Shown: positions 29,583-40,418 of the stretch, in pieces | Position numbering within the stretch: the stretch's first letter is position 1 | Layout of the letters: the number at the start of each line of letters is the position of its first letter | Source: Ruminococcus sp. | Lineage (GTDB): Bacteria; Bacillota; Clostridia; Oscillospirales; Ruminococcaceae | DNA: 64,000 nucleotides | Direction of reading: 5' to 3' | Assembly (NCBI GenBank): GCA_029060305.1 | Contig: JAIDUG010000050.1 | Coordinates: 1-64,000 of the forward strand | The notes under the pieces: model-generated | The model's database searches: none | Told to the model about the DNA's origin: nothing | What the model saw: the letters and a program-made list of their open reading frames with translations, nothing else | Position numbers and translations under genes: made by a program

Positions 29583-30458
29583 GTGGATAATACCGATATG
29601 AAAAATATACAATGGTTTCCGGGGCATATGGCTAAAACCCGACGTGCCATTACTGCAAATTTGAAACTTGTTGACGCAGTGGCTGAAATAGTTGATTCAC
29701 GTCTGCCGTTGAGTAGTCGCAATCCCGAAATGGACAGGCTGACAGCAGGAAAACCACGTATTGTACTTCTGAACAAGTGCGACCTTGCAGACGAAAAAGC
29801 TACTCAGAAATGGGTTAATTATTTCAATAACAAAGGTATAACAGCACTTGCGGTTGACTGTAAATCCGGAAAAGGTCTGAAACAATTTATTCCGACAGTT
29901 AAAACAAAGGTTCTCAAAGACCTTATGGAAAAACGTCAGAAAAACGGAATGACCGGTACACCGGTAAGACTTATGATTGTGGGTATTCCTAACGTGGGAA
30001 AATCCTCACTTATAAACAAACTGGCAGGTGCAAAACGTGCAAAAGTTGAAGACAGACCTGGAGTTACACGTATAAAGCAGTGGGTGAAACTCGGAAACAA
30101 TGTTGAACTTCTTGATATGCCAGGAGTATTATGGCCTAAGTTTGAAGACCAGAATGTTGCAATAAAACTCGCCTTTACCGGTGCAGTAAGTGACGATATT
30201 CTTGATATTGAAACCCTTGCTATGAAATTACTCGTTTTTCTGAAAGAAAATTATCCGCAGTCACTTGTTGAACGATATAAAATAGAGTATTCGGACGATG
30301 AAACAGGTATAGAATTACTCGAAAAAGTCGGAAGAAAACGTGGTATGATGATTGCAGGCGGAGAGGTCAACACCGAAAGGGCTTCTATAACTGTTATCGA
30401 CGAATTCAGGAGTGCAAAACTCGGTCGTATTACTTTGGAGTTGCCGGAGATAAAATAA
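29583..30458 (+). CDS. rbgA: ribosome biogenesis GTPase YlqF/RbgA
   Basis: QWFPGHMAKTRR, NKCDL, circularly permuted G motifs, GIPNVGKSSLIN. Confidence 0.94.
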   Translation: MDNTDMKNIQWFPGHMAKTRRAITANLKLVDAVAEIVDSRLPLSSRNPEMDRLTAGKPRIVLLNKCDLADEKATQKWVNYFNNKGITALAVDCKSGKGLKQFIPTVKTKVLKDLMEKRQKNGMTGTPVRLMIVGIPNVGKSSLINKLAGAKRAKVEDRPGVTRIKQWVKLGNNVELLDMPGVLWPKFEDQNVAIKLAFTGAVSDDILDIETLAMKLLVFLKENYPQSLVERYKIEYSDDETGIELLEKVGRKRGMMIAGGEVNTERASITVIDEFRSAKLGRITLELPEIK

Positions 30459-30459
30459 T

Positions 30460-30780
30460 ATGAAAGACGAAATAAGAAAGAAAATTGAAGATGTTGCAAA
30501 GAGATATTCCAAATATGGCGTAACTCTTGCGGAATGTATAAATATATATAACAGCGGTCTCGCAAACCAAATCAGTGAAGAATCCGCAGTTATCGGATTA
30601 CGCCTTGCACTGTCTCACCATTTCCACGAACATGAGTATTTTACAAGTGAAGATGTTGCAGTCATTACAGGCGAAACCGTGGAGCAGGTCAATCAGCGTA
30701 TAGAAGAAAACAAGGAAGAACTTATGAAAAACGGTTCTATAATTGAAGTTTCAAGTCCGTTGAAAGGATTGTTCGACTGA
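30460..30780 (+). CDS. hypothetical protein
   Basis: ORF in an operon between rbgA and rnhB. Confidence 0.65.
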   Translation: MKDEIRKKIEDVAKRYSKYGVTLAECINIYNSGLANQISEESAVIGLRLALSHHFHEHEYFTSEDVAVITGETVEQVNQRIEENKEELMKNGSIIEVSSPLKGLFD

Positions 30781-30807
30781 TATATCATTACAAAGGAGGG
30801 TTTATTA

Positions 30808-31431
30808 TTGCAGAAAATAATTCTCCACAAGGAACTTTTTGATTATGACAGTGAATTACGAAAAGATTTTCCGGTAATATGCGGAGTTGACGAAGCAGGC
30901 AGAGGTCCTCTTGCCGGTGACGTTTATGCTTCCGCTGTCGTACTGAGCGACGGTCTTTTAATTGACTACCTCAACGACAGCAAGAAACTTTCCGAAAAAC
31001 GCCGTGAAGAACTTTATGACGAAATTATAGAAAAAGCCGACGCTTATTGTATTGCAACTGCAACTGTCGCAGAAATAGACAGTCTGAATATTTTGCAGGC
31101 AACTATGCTTGCAATGAAACGTGCGGTTGCAGGTCTCGGCATAAAACCCGACCTTGCACTCATTGACGGCAACAGAACTCCGGAACTTGAATGTAAAAGC
31201 CGTTTTATCATAAAAGGTGATGCTATTTCCGCTTCAATTGCATCTGCTTCCATACTTGCAAAAGTCTCACGTGACCGATATATGAAACAACTTGCCGTTA
31301 AATATCCGGAGTATTGTTTTGAGAAACACAACGGCTATCCGACAAAACTTCATTATGAAATGATTGAAAAGTATGGCATATCCGACGTACACCGAAGGAG
31401 TTTCAGGCTTGAAAAAAATGACAAAAAATGA
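30808..31431 (+). CDS. rnhB: ribonuclease HII
   Basis: [20 protein letters not shown] start after AAAGGAGG. Confidence 0.95.
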   Translation: MQKIILHKELFDYDSELRKDFPVICGVDEAGRGPLAGDVYASAVVLSDGLLIDYLNDSKKLSEKRREELYDEIIEKADAYCIATATVAEIDSLNILQATMLAMKRAVAGLGIKPDLALIDGNRTPELECKSRFIIKGDAISASIASASILAKVSRDRYMKQLAVKYPEYCFEKHNGYPTKLHYEMIEKYGISDVHRRSFRLEKNDKK

Positions 31432-31795
31432 AACAGGTAAACTCGGTGAAGACAGCGTTTGCACATATCTTGAAAATCTCGGTTACAGAATTATTTTCCG
31501 GAATTACAGGATAAAAGGCGGAGAGATTGACATAATCGCTCAGAATGACGAATATACGGCGTTTGTTGAAGTAAAGTCAAGAAAACCGGATAGCCTTGTT
31601 TCCGGATTTGAAGCGGTCGGCAAACGCAAACAAGGTCTTATTATTAAAACTGCTTGTGATTTTTGCTGTAAGAATCCCGATATACTTCAGCCACGTTTCG
31701 ACGTTGCGGAAGTAATCGTTGAAAACGGTCGGGTTCTCAGCATTGATTATATTTTTAATGCCTATGATACCACAGGCTACAATTTCATTTTCTGA
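31409..31795 (+). CDS. YraN/UPF0102 family nuclease-like protein
   Basis: [19 protein letters not shown]...[24 protein letters not shown] 31409 or ATG 31418 start. Confidence 0.88.
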   Translation: MKKMTKNETGKLGEDSVCTYLENLGYRIIFRNYRIKGGEIDIIAQNDEYTAFVEVKSRKPDSLVSGFEAVGKRKQGLIIKTACDFCCKNPDILQPRFDVAEVIVENGRVLSIDYIFNAYDTTGYNFIF

Positions 31796-31806
31796 AAGGT
31801 GATAAT

Positions 31807-33300
31807 ATGTTTTACAACAGCACAAGAAACAGCACCGTAAAAGTAAACAGTGCTGAGGCTATTACTCAGGGCATTTCTGCTGACGGTGGTCTGTTTGTTC
31901 CCGAAAGCATTCCCGAACTCTCTCTCGAAGAAATAAAAGCTGTCGGCGATATGAATTACGCTGACAGAGCTTCATTTGTTTTTTCAAAGTACCTTACTGA
32001 CTTTACAGATGCTGAAATTCATTACTGTACGGACAACGCTTACAGTACAAAGAATTTTGAAACTGAAAGTATTGCCGAAATCGCTCACCTTTTCGACGGC
32101 ACTTATATGCTTGAACTCTGGCACGGTCCTACGTGTGCTTTCAAGGATATGGCACTTCAGATTCTTCCGTACTTCCTTACAACTTCCGCAAAGAAAATCA
32201 ACCTCGACAAGAAAATTGTAATTCTCGTTGCTACTTCCGGCGATACCGGAAAAGCTGCTTTAGAGGGTTTCAAGGACGTTGAGGGTACTTCAATTATGGT
32301 ATTCTATCCGGAAGATGGCGTAAGTCCTATGCAGAAACGTCAGATGAAAACTCAGGAGGGTTCAAACGTCGGCGTATGTGCTTTGAAAGGCAATTTCGAT
32401 GACTGTCAGAACGGTGTGAAAGCTATTTTCACTGACGGCGATGTCAAGGCAAAACTTGACGAAAAAGGAATGATGTTCTCAAGTGCAAACTCTATCAACT
32501 GGGGAAGACTTGTTCCGCAGATTGTGTACTATATTTCTGCTTACGCTGAACTCGTAAAGGACGGCGAAATTGAACTCGGTGAAAAGATAAATATTGTTGT
32601 TCCTACCGGAAACTTCGGAAACATTCTCGCCGGTTACTATGCTAAACATATGGGCTTACCTGTCAATAAACTCATATGTGCTTCAAATATCAACAACGTC
32701 CTTACAGACTTCATAAATACAGGCGTTTACGACAGAAACAGAAAATTCTATGCTACTGTTTCGCCATCAATGGACATTCTCATTTCCAGCAACCTCGAAA
32801 GACTTCTGTATCTCCTCACTGACAGAAACGATACCCTTATTAAAGAATGGTTCGGAAAACTCGCAACTGAGGGAAAATATGAAGTTACTGACGATATAAA
32901 GACTAAACTGAATGAGGAATTTTGTGCAGGCTTCTGCGACGACATACAGACCAAAAAGACTATTCACGAAATTTACGAAAAATATTCATATACCTGCGAT
33001 ACCCATACAGCAGTCGCTGTAAAAGTATATGAGGATTACAAGAAAGCAACAGGCGATACTACAAAGACCGTCATTGCCTCGACTGCCAGTCCGTATAAAT
33101 TCAGTGCTTCCGTACTCGAAGCAGTACAGGACAGCGTTTCAGACCTTGACGAATATGATATGATTGACAAACTCGCTGAACTTTCAAAAATGCCTGTACC
33201 GACAGCACTCGCCGACCTCAGAAACAAGCCCGAAAGATTCAACGACGTTATCGACAAGGCAGAACAGAAAAATTATGTTCTGAAAACTCTCGGTATCTGA
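31807..33300 (+). CDS. thrC: threonine synthase
   Basis: STRNSTVKVNSAEAITQGISADGGLFVPE; HGPTCAFKDMALQ PLP site. Confidence 0.95.
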   Translation: MFYNSTRNSTVKVNSAEAITQGISADGGLFVPESIPELSLEEIKAVGDMNYADRASFVFSKYLTDFTDAEIHYCTDNAYSTKNFETESIAEIAHLFDGTYMLELWHGPTCAFKDMALQILPYFLTTSAKKINLDKKIVILVATSGDTGKAALEGFKDVEGTSIMVFYPEDGVSPMQKRQMKTQEGSNVGVCALKGNFDDCQNGVKAIFTDGDVKAKLDEKGMMFSSANSINWGRLVPQIVYYISAYAELVKDGEIELGEKINIVVPTGNFGNILAGYYAKHMGLPVNKLICASNINNVLTDFINTGVYDRNRKFYATVSPSMDILISSNLERLLYLLTDRNDTLIKEWFGKLATEGKYEVTDDIKTKLNEEFCAGFCDDIQTKKTIHEIYEKYSYTCDTHTAVAVKVYEDYKKATGDTTKTVIASTASPYKFSASVLEAVQDSVSDLDEYDMIDKLAELSKMPVPTALADLRNKPERFNDVIDKAEQKNYVLKTLGI

Positions 33301-33992
33301 TGAGCCTGTTTGTTATAGCCGATTTGCACTTATGTCAGGGCAAACCCGAAAAGACTATGAGCATTTTTAACGGCTGGAAAAACTATCAGGAGCTTATTAA
33401 GAAAAACTGGCTTGAAATCGTAAAGCCTGACGATACTGTAGTAATTGCCGGTGATATTTCGTGGGGAATGTCGTTACAGGATTCCTTACAGGACTTTCGA
33501 TTTATTGAAAACCTTACAGGTAAAAAAATTATTATAAAAGGCAACCACGATTACTGGTGGTCAACTAAAAAGAAAATGGACGATTTCCTTGTGGCTGAGG
33601 GTTGCAGAAGTATTCAGATTCTTCATAACAACCACTTCAGATACGGAAATTACGGTATATGCGGTACAAGAGGTTGGGTAAGCATAAAGGGCGAAACTCA
33701 GGATGAAAAAGTCCTGAAACGTGAGGTGCAACGTCTTGAGACCTCGATAAAATCTGCCCTTACTGAAAATCTCCAACCTGTTGTATTTCTGCATTATCCG
33801 CCTATTTTCGCTACAAATTTCAATTACGACATACTTGACGTTCTTTACCGCTACAACATAAAAGACTGCTATTACGGTCATATTCACGGACGTTCCGCAC
33901 ATGAACTGAGCATTAAAAATACTTATGACGGAATTAATTTTCACCTGATTTCCGGTGATTATTTACAGTTTATTCCGGAAAAAGTCGTGTAA
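33300..33992 (+). CDS. metallophosphoesterase
   Basis: DLHLC, GDISWG, GNHDYWW, GHIHG. Confidence 0.9.
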   Translation: MSLFVIADLHLCQGKPEKTMSIFNGWKNYQELIKKNWLEIVKPDDTVVIAGDISWGMSLQDSLQDFRFIENLTGKKIIIKGNHDYWWSTKKKMDDFLVAEGCRSIQILHNNHFRYGNYGICGTRGWVSIKGETQDEKVLKREVQRLETSIKSALTENLQPVVFLHYPPIFATNFNYDILDVLYRYNIKDCYYGHIHGRSAHELSIKNTYDGINFHLISGDYLQFIPEKVV

Positions 33993-34094
33993 TTTGTTCA
34001 TTTCGCAGAACTCAGTGAAATCAGTAGAAAAATTTTTCAGTTTGTGGTATAATATACCAAGTATGTTATATAAATAATGGAGGATTAACAAATC

Positions 34095-35417
34095 ATGAGT
34101 TTAAAATCATCAACAAAAACAGATGTAAACACAACCGAACTGGTTATCAGCATTGATGCTGAGAAATTTGAAAATGCCGTTGAAAGAGAATATCAGCGTC
34201 AGAAGAAGAGTATTCAGATTAAGGGCTTCAGAAAAGGTCACGTTTCACGTAAAATGGCTGAAAGAACTTTCGGCGAAAGCGTATTCTATGAGGGTGCTAT
34301 CAATTCTCTCATCGGTTCTGAAATCGAATCCGCTGTAGCAGGTCTTGCTCTCGCACTTGTGGACAGACCCTCTGTTGAAGTTACTTCTATTGACAAGGAA
34401 ACCGGCGTTGAACTCAAGGCTATATGCATCACAAAGCCTGATATTGAAATCTCAGATTACAAGGGTATGAAGGCTTCAAAGGCTGTAAAGGAAGTTACAG
34501 ATGCTGACATCGACAGACAGATTGAAATGATTAGAAAAAAGAATGCACGTATCGTTTCAGTTGACGACAGACCTGCTCAGATTGGTGACGAAGTTACTAT
34601 TGATTTTGAGGGATTTTTCGGCGATGAAGCATTTGAAGGCGGTAAGGGTGAAGACCACCCACTCGTACTCGGAAGCGGTCAGTTTATCCCTGGTTTTGAA
34701 GACCAGATTGTGGGTCACAGCATTGGTGACGAATTTGACGTAAACGTTACTTTCCCTGCTGATTATCAGATGGAAGAATATGCCGGTAAAGACGCTACTT
34801 TCAAGACAAAGTTAAAGGCTATCAGCTATGAAGAACTTCCTGAAATCAATGACGACCTTGTAAAAGATGCTACTGAATTTGATACAGTTGAAGAATACAG
34901 GGCTGACATAAAAACAAAACTTGAAGAGGCTTCATTGAAACAGGCAGACGCAGATTTTGAAACTCAGCTTCTGAACGCTCTTATTGAAAAGGTTGATTCC
35001 CCTATTCCTAACTGTATGTTTGAGCAGAGAATTGATACTATTGTACGTACATTTGAACAGCAGTTATCACAGCAGGGTATGGATATAAAACTTTATTTCC
35101 AGTATACAGGTATGAATATGGAAGATTTCAGAGAGTCTTACAGAGAAAAGGCTGTCAATGAAGTAAAACTCCGCCTTGCACTTGAAAAGATTACAGAAAT
35201 TGAAAAAATTGAAGTTTCTGAAGAAGAAATCAATACAGGACTTACTGAAGTTGCAGCTGCAAACCGTGTTGATGTTGAAACTATCAAGAGATTTATTCCT
35301 ATGGACGACTATGTAATGGATTTGAAGGTTCAGAAAGTTATCGACCTCATAAAAGAAACTGCTGTTACAGAGGACACTCCTGTTGAAGAAACTTCCAATG
35401 AGGAAAATGCTGAATAA
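34095..35417 (+). CDS. tig: trigger factor
   Basis: N-terminal ribosome-binding domain, FKBP-type domain, C-terminal helical domain. Confidence 0.94.
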   Translation: MSLKSSTKTDVNTTELVISIDAEKFENAVEREYQRQKKSIQIKGFRKGHVSRKMAERTFGESVFYEGAINSLIGSEIESAVAGLALALVDRPSVEVTSIDKETGVELKAICITKPDIEISDYKGMKASKAVKEVTDADIDRQIEMIRKKNARIVSVDDRPAQIGDEVTIDFEGFFGDEAFEGGKGEDHPLVLGSGQFIPGFEDQIVGHSIGDEFDVNVTFPADYQMEEYAGKDATFKTKLKAISYEELPEINDDLVKDATEFDTVEEYRADIKTKLEEASLKQADADFETQLLNALIEKVDSPIPNCMFEQRIDTIVRTFEQQLSQQGMDIKLYFQYTGMNMEDFRESYREKAVNEVKLRLALEKITEIEKIEVSEEEINTGLTEVAAANRVDVETIKRFIPMDDYVMDLKVQKVIDLIKETAVTEDTPVEETSNEENAE

Positions 35418-35458
35418 TCGGTTTTTTCAGGACTGATAAAATTTATAAATATAAAAAA

Positions 35459-35495
35459 GCTGTTCTGTCGGACGGCAGGACAGCAATGTTTTTTG
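35459..35495 (+). terminator. terminator or attenuator hairpin between tig and clpP
   Basis: GCTGTTCTGTC/GGCAGGACAGC plus T run. Confidence 0.7.
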
Positions 35496-35513
35496 TAGAA
35501 AGGGCGATGAATA

Positions 35514-36104
35514 ATGAGTAGTTTAGTACCGTACGTCGTTGAACAGACAAGCCGTGGCGAAAGGTCTTATGATATTTTTTCCCGACTTCTCAATGACAGA
35601 ATTATTATGCTTTCAGACCAGGTAAATGATGCTACAGCAAGTCTTGTAGTGGCACAGCTTCTTTACCTTGAAAGTCAGGACGGCGAAAAGGATATTTCGC
35701 TTTATATCAACAGCCCTGGCGGTTCTATCACTGCCGGTATGGCGATTTATGATACTATGAATTATATCAAGTGTGATGTTTCAACTATCTGTATTGGTAT
35801 GGCGGCTTCAATGGGTGCGTTTCTGCTTTCCTCCGGTGCAAAGGGCAAGAGATTCTCTCTCCCCAACAGCGAAATTATGATTCATCAGCCCCTCATCTCC
35901 GGCGGACTTTCCGGACAGTGTACAGATATAAAAATACACTCAGACCACCTTGTCAGAACTCGTCAGAAGATGAATGAAATTCTTGCCAAGAATACAGGTA
36001 AGCCTATTGAACAGATTCAGATTGATACTGAACGTGACAATTATATGTACGCTCATGAGGCTCTTGAATACGGTCTTATCGATAAGGTTATTGAAAAAAG
36101 GTAG
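35514..36104 (+). CDS. clpP: ATP-dependent Clp protease proteolytic subunit
   Basis: [19 protein letters not shown] and [10 protein letters not shown]. Confidence 0.97.
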   Translation: MSSLVPYVVEQTSRGERSYDIFSRLLNDRIIMLSDQVNDATASLVVAQLLYLESQDGEKDISLYINSPGGSITAGMAIYDTMNYIKCDVSTICIGMAASMGAFLLSSGAKGKRFSLPNSEIMIHQPLISGGLSGQCTDIKIHSDHLVRTRQKMNEILAKNTGKPIEQIQIDTERDNYMYAHEALEYGLIDKVIEKR

Positions 36105-36113
36105 GTTGCATAG

Positions 36114-37406
36114 ATGGCTGAAACTTTTAAATCATGCAATTTCTGCGGTAAAGGCGAAAACAGAGTAAAGAGTATGCTGTCGGCAGGTACTACAAATATC
36201 TGCGACGAGTGTGTCTGCTACTGCTATGAGATACTTTATGGACCGGCTCTTGCCAAAGCTAACAGAAAAACCACAGAAACGGATAAAAAATCCGATTCCA
36301 ATGAAATAAGGCTCATGAAACCTATTGAAATCAAGAAATTTCTTGACGAATATGTAATAGGTCAGGACGATGCTAAAATTTCGCTTGCCGTTGCGGTTTA
36401 TAACCATTACAAGCGAATTATGAGCCAGTCCGAAAAGGAAGACGGTGACAATGATGATATTGAACTCCAGAAAAGCAACGTTTTACTTTTAGGACCTACA
36501 GGTGTCGGAAAAACTTTTCTTGCACAGACACTTGCAAAACTTCTTAATGTACCGTTTGCAATTGCAGATGCTACTACAATCACAGAAGCAGGATATGTAG
36601 GCGACGACGTTGAAAACGTTCTTCTCCGACTTATTCAGGCAGCAGACTATGACATAAAGTCCGCTGAAAAAGGTATCATATATATTGACGAAATCGACAA
36701 AATCGCACGTAAATCTGAAAATACTTCTCTTACCCGTGACGTAAGCGGTGAGGGCGTTCAGCAGGCACTTCTGAAGATTATTGAGGGTACTGTCTCGAAT
36801 GTTCCTCCTCAGGGTGGCAGAAAACATCCTAATCAGGAAGTACTTCAGATTAATACGAAAAATATTCTTTTCATATGCGGTGGAGCTTTTGACGGTCTCG
36901 AAAAACAGATTCAGAAGCGAATCGGTAAGTCTCCTATAGGTTTCGGAGGGGAAATAAAGTCAAGTATCGAACAGAAAGACAATATTTTCAAAAAGGTTGT
37001 TCCGAAAGATTTGGTCAAATTCGGTATGGTGCCTGAATTTATCGGCAGACTTCCGGTTATATCTGTTCTTGAGGAACTCGACGAAAATTCTCTTGTGAGA
37101 ATACTCACAGAGCCGAAAAACGCCCTCGTAAAACAGTATAAGAAACTTTTTGAATACGACGACGTGGAACTTGAAATACAGGAAGATGCACTCATTGAAA
37201 TAGCTAAAAAAGCTATCTCTCAGAAAACGGGAGCAAGAGGTCTGCGTTCAATTCTTGAAACGCTCCTCATGAAAGCTATGTATACAGTACCGTCAGACGG
37301 AAGTATTGCAAAAGTTACTGTAACGGCTGAAAGTGTTACCGGAGATGTACAACCGATTCTCACAAACAGACGTAACAAAGTCGTTAATATTTCAGATATA
37401 GCATAA
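36114..37406 (+). CDS. clpX: ATP-dependent Clp protease ATP-binding subunit ClpX
   Basis: Zinc-binding N-domain, [25 protein letters not shown]. Confidence 0.97.
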   Translation: MAETFKSCNFCGKGENRVKSMLSAGTTNICDECVCYCYEILYGPALAKANRKTTETDKKSDSNEIRLMKPIEIKKFLDEYVIGQDDAKISLAVAVYNHYKRIMSQSEKEDGDNDDIELQKSNVLLLGPTGVGKTFLAQTLAKLLNVPFAIADATTITEAGYVGDDVENVLLRLIQAADYDIKSAEKGIIYIDEIDKIARKSENTSLTRDVSGEGVQQALLKIIEGTVSNVPPQGGRKHPNQEVLQINTKNILFICGGAFDGLEKQIQKRIGKSPIGFGGEIKSSIEQKDNIFKKVVPKDLVKFGMVPEFIGRLPVISVLEELDENSLVRILTEPKNALVKQYKKLFEYDDVELEIQEDALIEIAKKAISQKTGARGLRSILETLLMKAMYTVPSDGSIAKVTVTAESVTGDVQPILTNRRNKVVNISDIA

Positions 37407-37407
37407 T

Positions 37408-37442
37408 AAAAAAGGGACGCTCAGTGCGTCCCCCTTTTTTTC
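37408..37442. terminator. bidirectional terminator between clpX and the minus-strand mini-gene
   Basis: AAAAAAGGGACGC...GCGTCCCCCTTTTTT. Confidence 0.8.
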
Positions 37443-37450
37443 GGGCTTGA

Positions 37451-37603
37451 TTAACAGCCACAGCCACATCCGTTGTTGTTGCAACCGCAGTCGTTGTTAT
37501 TGTTGTTGTTATTGCCACAGCCTCCGCAGAGAACGAGGAAGAGGAGAATGAGGAGAATGATGCACCAGCAGTTGTTGTTGCCGTCAAAACATGAATTACA
37601 CAT
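37451..37603 (-). CDS. 50-aa Cys/Asn-rich single-TM mini-protein (YjcZ-like in style)
   Basis: MCNSCFDGNNNCWCIILLILLFLVLCGGCGNNNNNNNDCGCNNNGCGCGC; AAGGAG SD before ATG 37603. Confidence 0.75.
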   Translation of the reverse strand: MCNSCFDGNNNCWCIILLILLFLVLCGGCGNNNNNNNDCGCNNNGCGCGC

Positions 37604-37778
37604 AAAGTACAACTCCTTGTTGAATTTATTTAAAGCGTTTTTGTTCCGCTTCATATTACATAGTATGCCGGACTGAAAAAAGTGTTACAAAAAAATTTTT
37701 CAACCGCAACTTTCGACTGTTATCGCATAAAAATAGTGGCATAATATAGTCAGGTGTTTTTTTCAGGAGGGTTTAACG

Positions 37779-40121
37779 ATGATAAATACTGACAAGTTTA
37801 CAAAAAAAGCGGTTCGGATTATTGAAAACGCTGTCAACATAGCTTCGGAACTGGGACATACCTATATAGGAAGTGAACATATTTTACTTTCGATTACCGC
37901 AGACGGTACAACAGGAGCTTCAGAGATTCTTATAGAAAACGGCGTGGCTTATGATGACCTCAGACGTGAAGTTATACATCTTGTGGGACAGGGAACTCCG
38001 TCCATTCTCAATCAGAGATACTTCACAACAGCAACGAAAAAAATTCTTGAAACTTCATACAACATAGCCTTGACGGACAAGAAACGTCAGGCAACTCCGG
38101 AACATATTTTAGCGGCAATTATCCGTGAGTCCTCGTGCAGTGCCTGTACGATAATAAAAAAAATCGGCGGAAATCTTACCGGCATATGTGGCGGACTGAA
38201 TCTCATTCATTCCTCAGAAGTACAGGCGGAACTCCTTGAGGCTGTAAAACCAAAAATCTCGCAGTTACCGAATCTTTTCAGGTACGGAAAAAACCTTACA
38301 GATATAACGGTAGTCAAAAAAAATGACCCGCTTATTGGCAGACAGAATGAAATTGAAAGAGTTTTGCAGGTTTTATCAAGACGTAATAAAAATAATCCAT
38401 GTCTGATAGGAGAAGCAGGTGTGGGAAAGACCGCTATCGTTGAGGGTGTAGCAGAGCTTTTTGTGCGTAATCTTGTTCCGGAATCACTCAGAAACAAGTT
38501 TATATTTGCACTTGATTTCACTTCATTGCTTTCGGGTGCAAAGTACAGAGGAGATTTTGAGGAACGTATGAAAGCCTGTCTCGACGAGGCTGTAAATGCC
38601 GGTAACATAATACTTTTTATTGACGAAATTCACACAATAGTCGGAGCAGGTGCGGCAGAGGGTGCTATCGACGCTGCCAATATTATGAAACCTCAGCTTG
38701 CACGTGGAGAACTTCAGATAATAGGTGCGACTACTTTTGAAGAATACCGTAAGACTATCGAAAAGGATTCCGCACTTGAAAGACGTTTTCAACCAATAAG
38801 TGTTAATGAGCCTGCTATTGAAAACTGTATCGAAATAATTAACGGTCTCAAAAATAATTACGAAAATTATCACGGCGTTGAAATAAGTGAAGAAATAATA
38901 TCTTTGTCTGTAAATATGTCTGTGCGGTATATATCAGAAAGGTTTCTGCCGGATAAGGCTATTGACGTACTTGACGAAGCCTGTGCCTGTGCGAAAATCC
39001 GTTGCAGTACAGGAGTATTGACGAAAGATACGGAATATATAAATATGAATACTGCAAAATGTCGTTTAAGCGGAATAAGGAAAATTATAAACGGAAATGT
39101 CCGGCCGAGAGTGTTGAAAGAGGATATTATATCGGTTATTTCAATGAAGACAGGTATTCCGCTTGATAAGATAAGTGTGCGTGACGCTCATGAACTGAAT
39201 TTTCTGAAAATAAAGCTGTCGGAAAGGGTCATCGGTCACGAAAACGCTATAAACAAGATTACAAACGCCATATGCCGTGCAAAATCAGGGTTACGTGACG
39301 GAAACCGTCCTACAGCATCATTCCTGTTTGCAGGACCTACGGGAGTAGGAAAAACAGAACTTGCCAAGGCTCTTGCCGACTGTATGTACAGCTCCGGAAA
39401 CAATCTCATAAGGATTGATATGTCTGAATATATGGAAAAACATTCAGTATCAAAACTTATCGGAGCTCCTCCAGGGTACGCAGGTTACGACGAACAGCCG
39501 AGTAATCTATGCGAAAGAGTACGCAGAAATCCTTATTCATTATTACTTTTTGACGAAATTGAAAAAGCCGATATTGAGGTTTTAAACGTTCTTTTGCAGA
39601 TACTTGACGACGGTATTCTGACAGATTCAACAATGAGACGTGTAAGTTTCAGAAACTGCATTATAATTATGACTTCAAATATAGGTGCTGACCAGTTGAG
39701 CAGAAAGTCATTAGTCGGTTTTACTGAAAATCCCGAAACAGCTAATGAAGATTACGTCATGAAAAGGCTGAGAGAACATTTCACACCTGAATTTATCAAC
39801 AGAATTGACGAATTAGTAGTATTTCGACCGCTTGTACATGATGACCTGATGAAGATAAGTCAAATAACTCTCGAAAATCTCCGTATGCGTGCAAGAAGTC
39901 TGGGCATAGAACTGAGTTATTCGCCGAAAGTGATTGAAACTGTTGCTTCTGCCAAAGAGACAGAAAAATACGGTGCAAGACCTATAAAAAGACGTGTTAC
40001 TGAACTCATTGAAAACGAACTCGCCGGAATGATAGTACGTTCTGAAATAAAAAGCGGTGAGACGGTACAGGTTGAACTCAAAAACGACAAGATACTTTTC
40101 CTCAAAGGTGCAATAGTATAA
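37779..40121 (+). CDS. clpC: ClpC-like AAA+ unfoldase
   Basis: Clp N-repeat, two Walker A sites ([26 protein letters not shown]), VGF ClpP loop. Confidence 0.9.
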   Translation: MINTDKFTKKAVRIIENAVNIASELGHTYIGSEHILLSITADGTTGASEILIENGVAYDDLRREVIHLVGQGTPSILNQRYFTTATKKILETSYNIALTDKKRQATPEHILAAIIRESSCSACTIIKKIGGNLTGICGGLNLIHSSEVQAELLEAVKPKISQLPNLFRYGKNLTDITVVKKNDPLIGRQNEIERVLQVLSRRNKNNPCLIGEAGVGKTAIVEGVAELFVRNLVPESLRNKFIFALDFTSLLSGAKYRGDFEERMKACLDEAVNAGNIILFIDEIHTIVGAGAAEGAIDAANIMKPQLARGELQIIGATTFEEYRKTIEKDSALERRFQPISVNEPAIENCIEIINGLKNNYENYHGVEISEEIISLSVNMSVRYISERFLPDKAIDVLDEACACAKIRCSTGVLTKDTEYINMNTAKCRLSGIRKIINGNVRPRVLKEDIISVISMKTGIPLDKISVRDAHELNFLKIKLSERVIGHENAINKITNAICRAKSGLRDGNRPTASFLFAGPTGVGKTELAKALADCMYSSGNNLIRIDMSEYMEKHSVSKLIGAPPGYAGYDEQPSNLCERVRRNPYSLLLFDEIEKADIEVLNVLLQILDDGILTDSTMRRVSFRNCIIIMTSNIGADQLSRKSLVGFTENPETANEDYVMKRLREHFTPEFINRIDELVVFRPLVHDDLMKISQITLENLRMRARSLGIELSYSPKVIETVASAKETEKYGARPIKRRVTELIENELAGMIVRSEIKSGETVQVELKNDKILFLKGAIV

Positions 40122-40123
40122 TC

Positions 40124-40193
40124 AAAAAAAGAATCACTGAACGACTTAAGTTTGACTGAAAAATCAGCTACACTTATCGGTCGTCAATGATTC
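40124..40193. terminator. long hairpin at the clpC 3' end and ncRNA copy 2 3' end
   Basis: GAATCACTGAACGAC / GTCGTCAATGATTC near-perfect stem; T7 run on the minus strand. Confidence 0.75.
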
Positions 40194-40277
40194 TTTAAAA
40201 TAACACCTGTTCAGCTACCGGGTTATCAGACCCGCTCTCAAATGACTACCGTCACCGAGGATGCCCCAACAAGTGTT
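40124..40277 (-). ncRNA. putative structured small RNA, copy 2
   Basis: Perfect consensus promoter upstream; terminal stem AACACTTGTT/AACAGGTGTT with two internal hairpins; T7 terminator. Confidence 0.65.
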
Positions 40278-40283
40278 AATATA

Positions 40284-40312
40284 ATTATATCACAATTATA
40301 TTGATTTGTCAA
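40284..40312 (-). promoter_or_regulatory. promoter of ncRNA copy 2 (TTGACA, 17 bp, TATAAT)
   Basis: Both hexamers match consensus; predicted +1 at about 40277 is the first base of the terminal stem. Confidence 0.8.
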
Positions 40313-40325
40313 GTGAAATCAAGAA

Positions 40326-40412
40326 TAAAAATAACACTTGTTGAAGCTGACAGTGTTTTTCGCACAACAGTCAATAGCAAAAACGCTACCGAAGATACTT
40401 CAACAGGTGTCA
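40326..40412 (-). ncRNA. putative structured small RNA, copy 1
   Basis: Diverged homolog of copy 2 with matching stems; own promoter; U-rich tail after the terminal stem. Confidence 0.6.
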
Positions 40413-40418
40413 TTTTAC

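Noticed and set aside
37473-37676. Plus-strand Leu/Gln-rich ORF opposite the Cys-rich mini-gene
   Set aside because: Antisense of Asn/Gly/Cys codons; the minus-strand ORF has the SD and sensible composition
40131-40412. clpC-downstream inverted repeats as a MITE, IS end or integron attC
   Set aside because: No transposase, no target-site duplication seen, and separate promoters with a terminator fit RNA genes better; a genome-wide copy search would settle this
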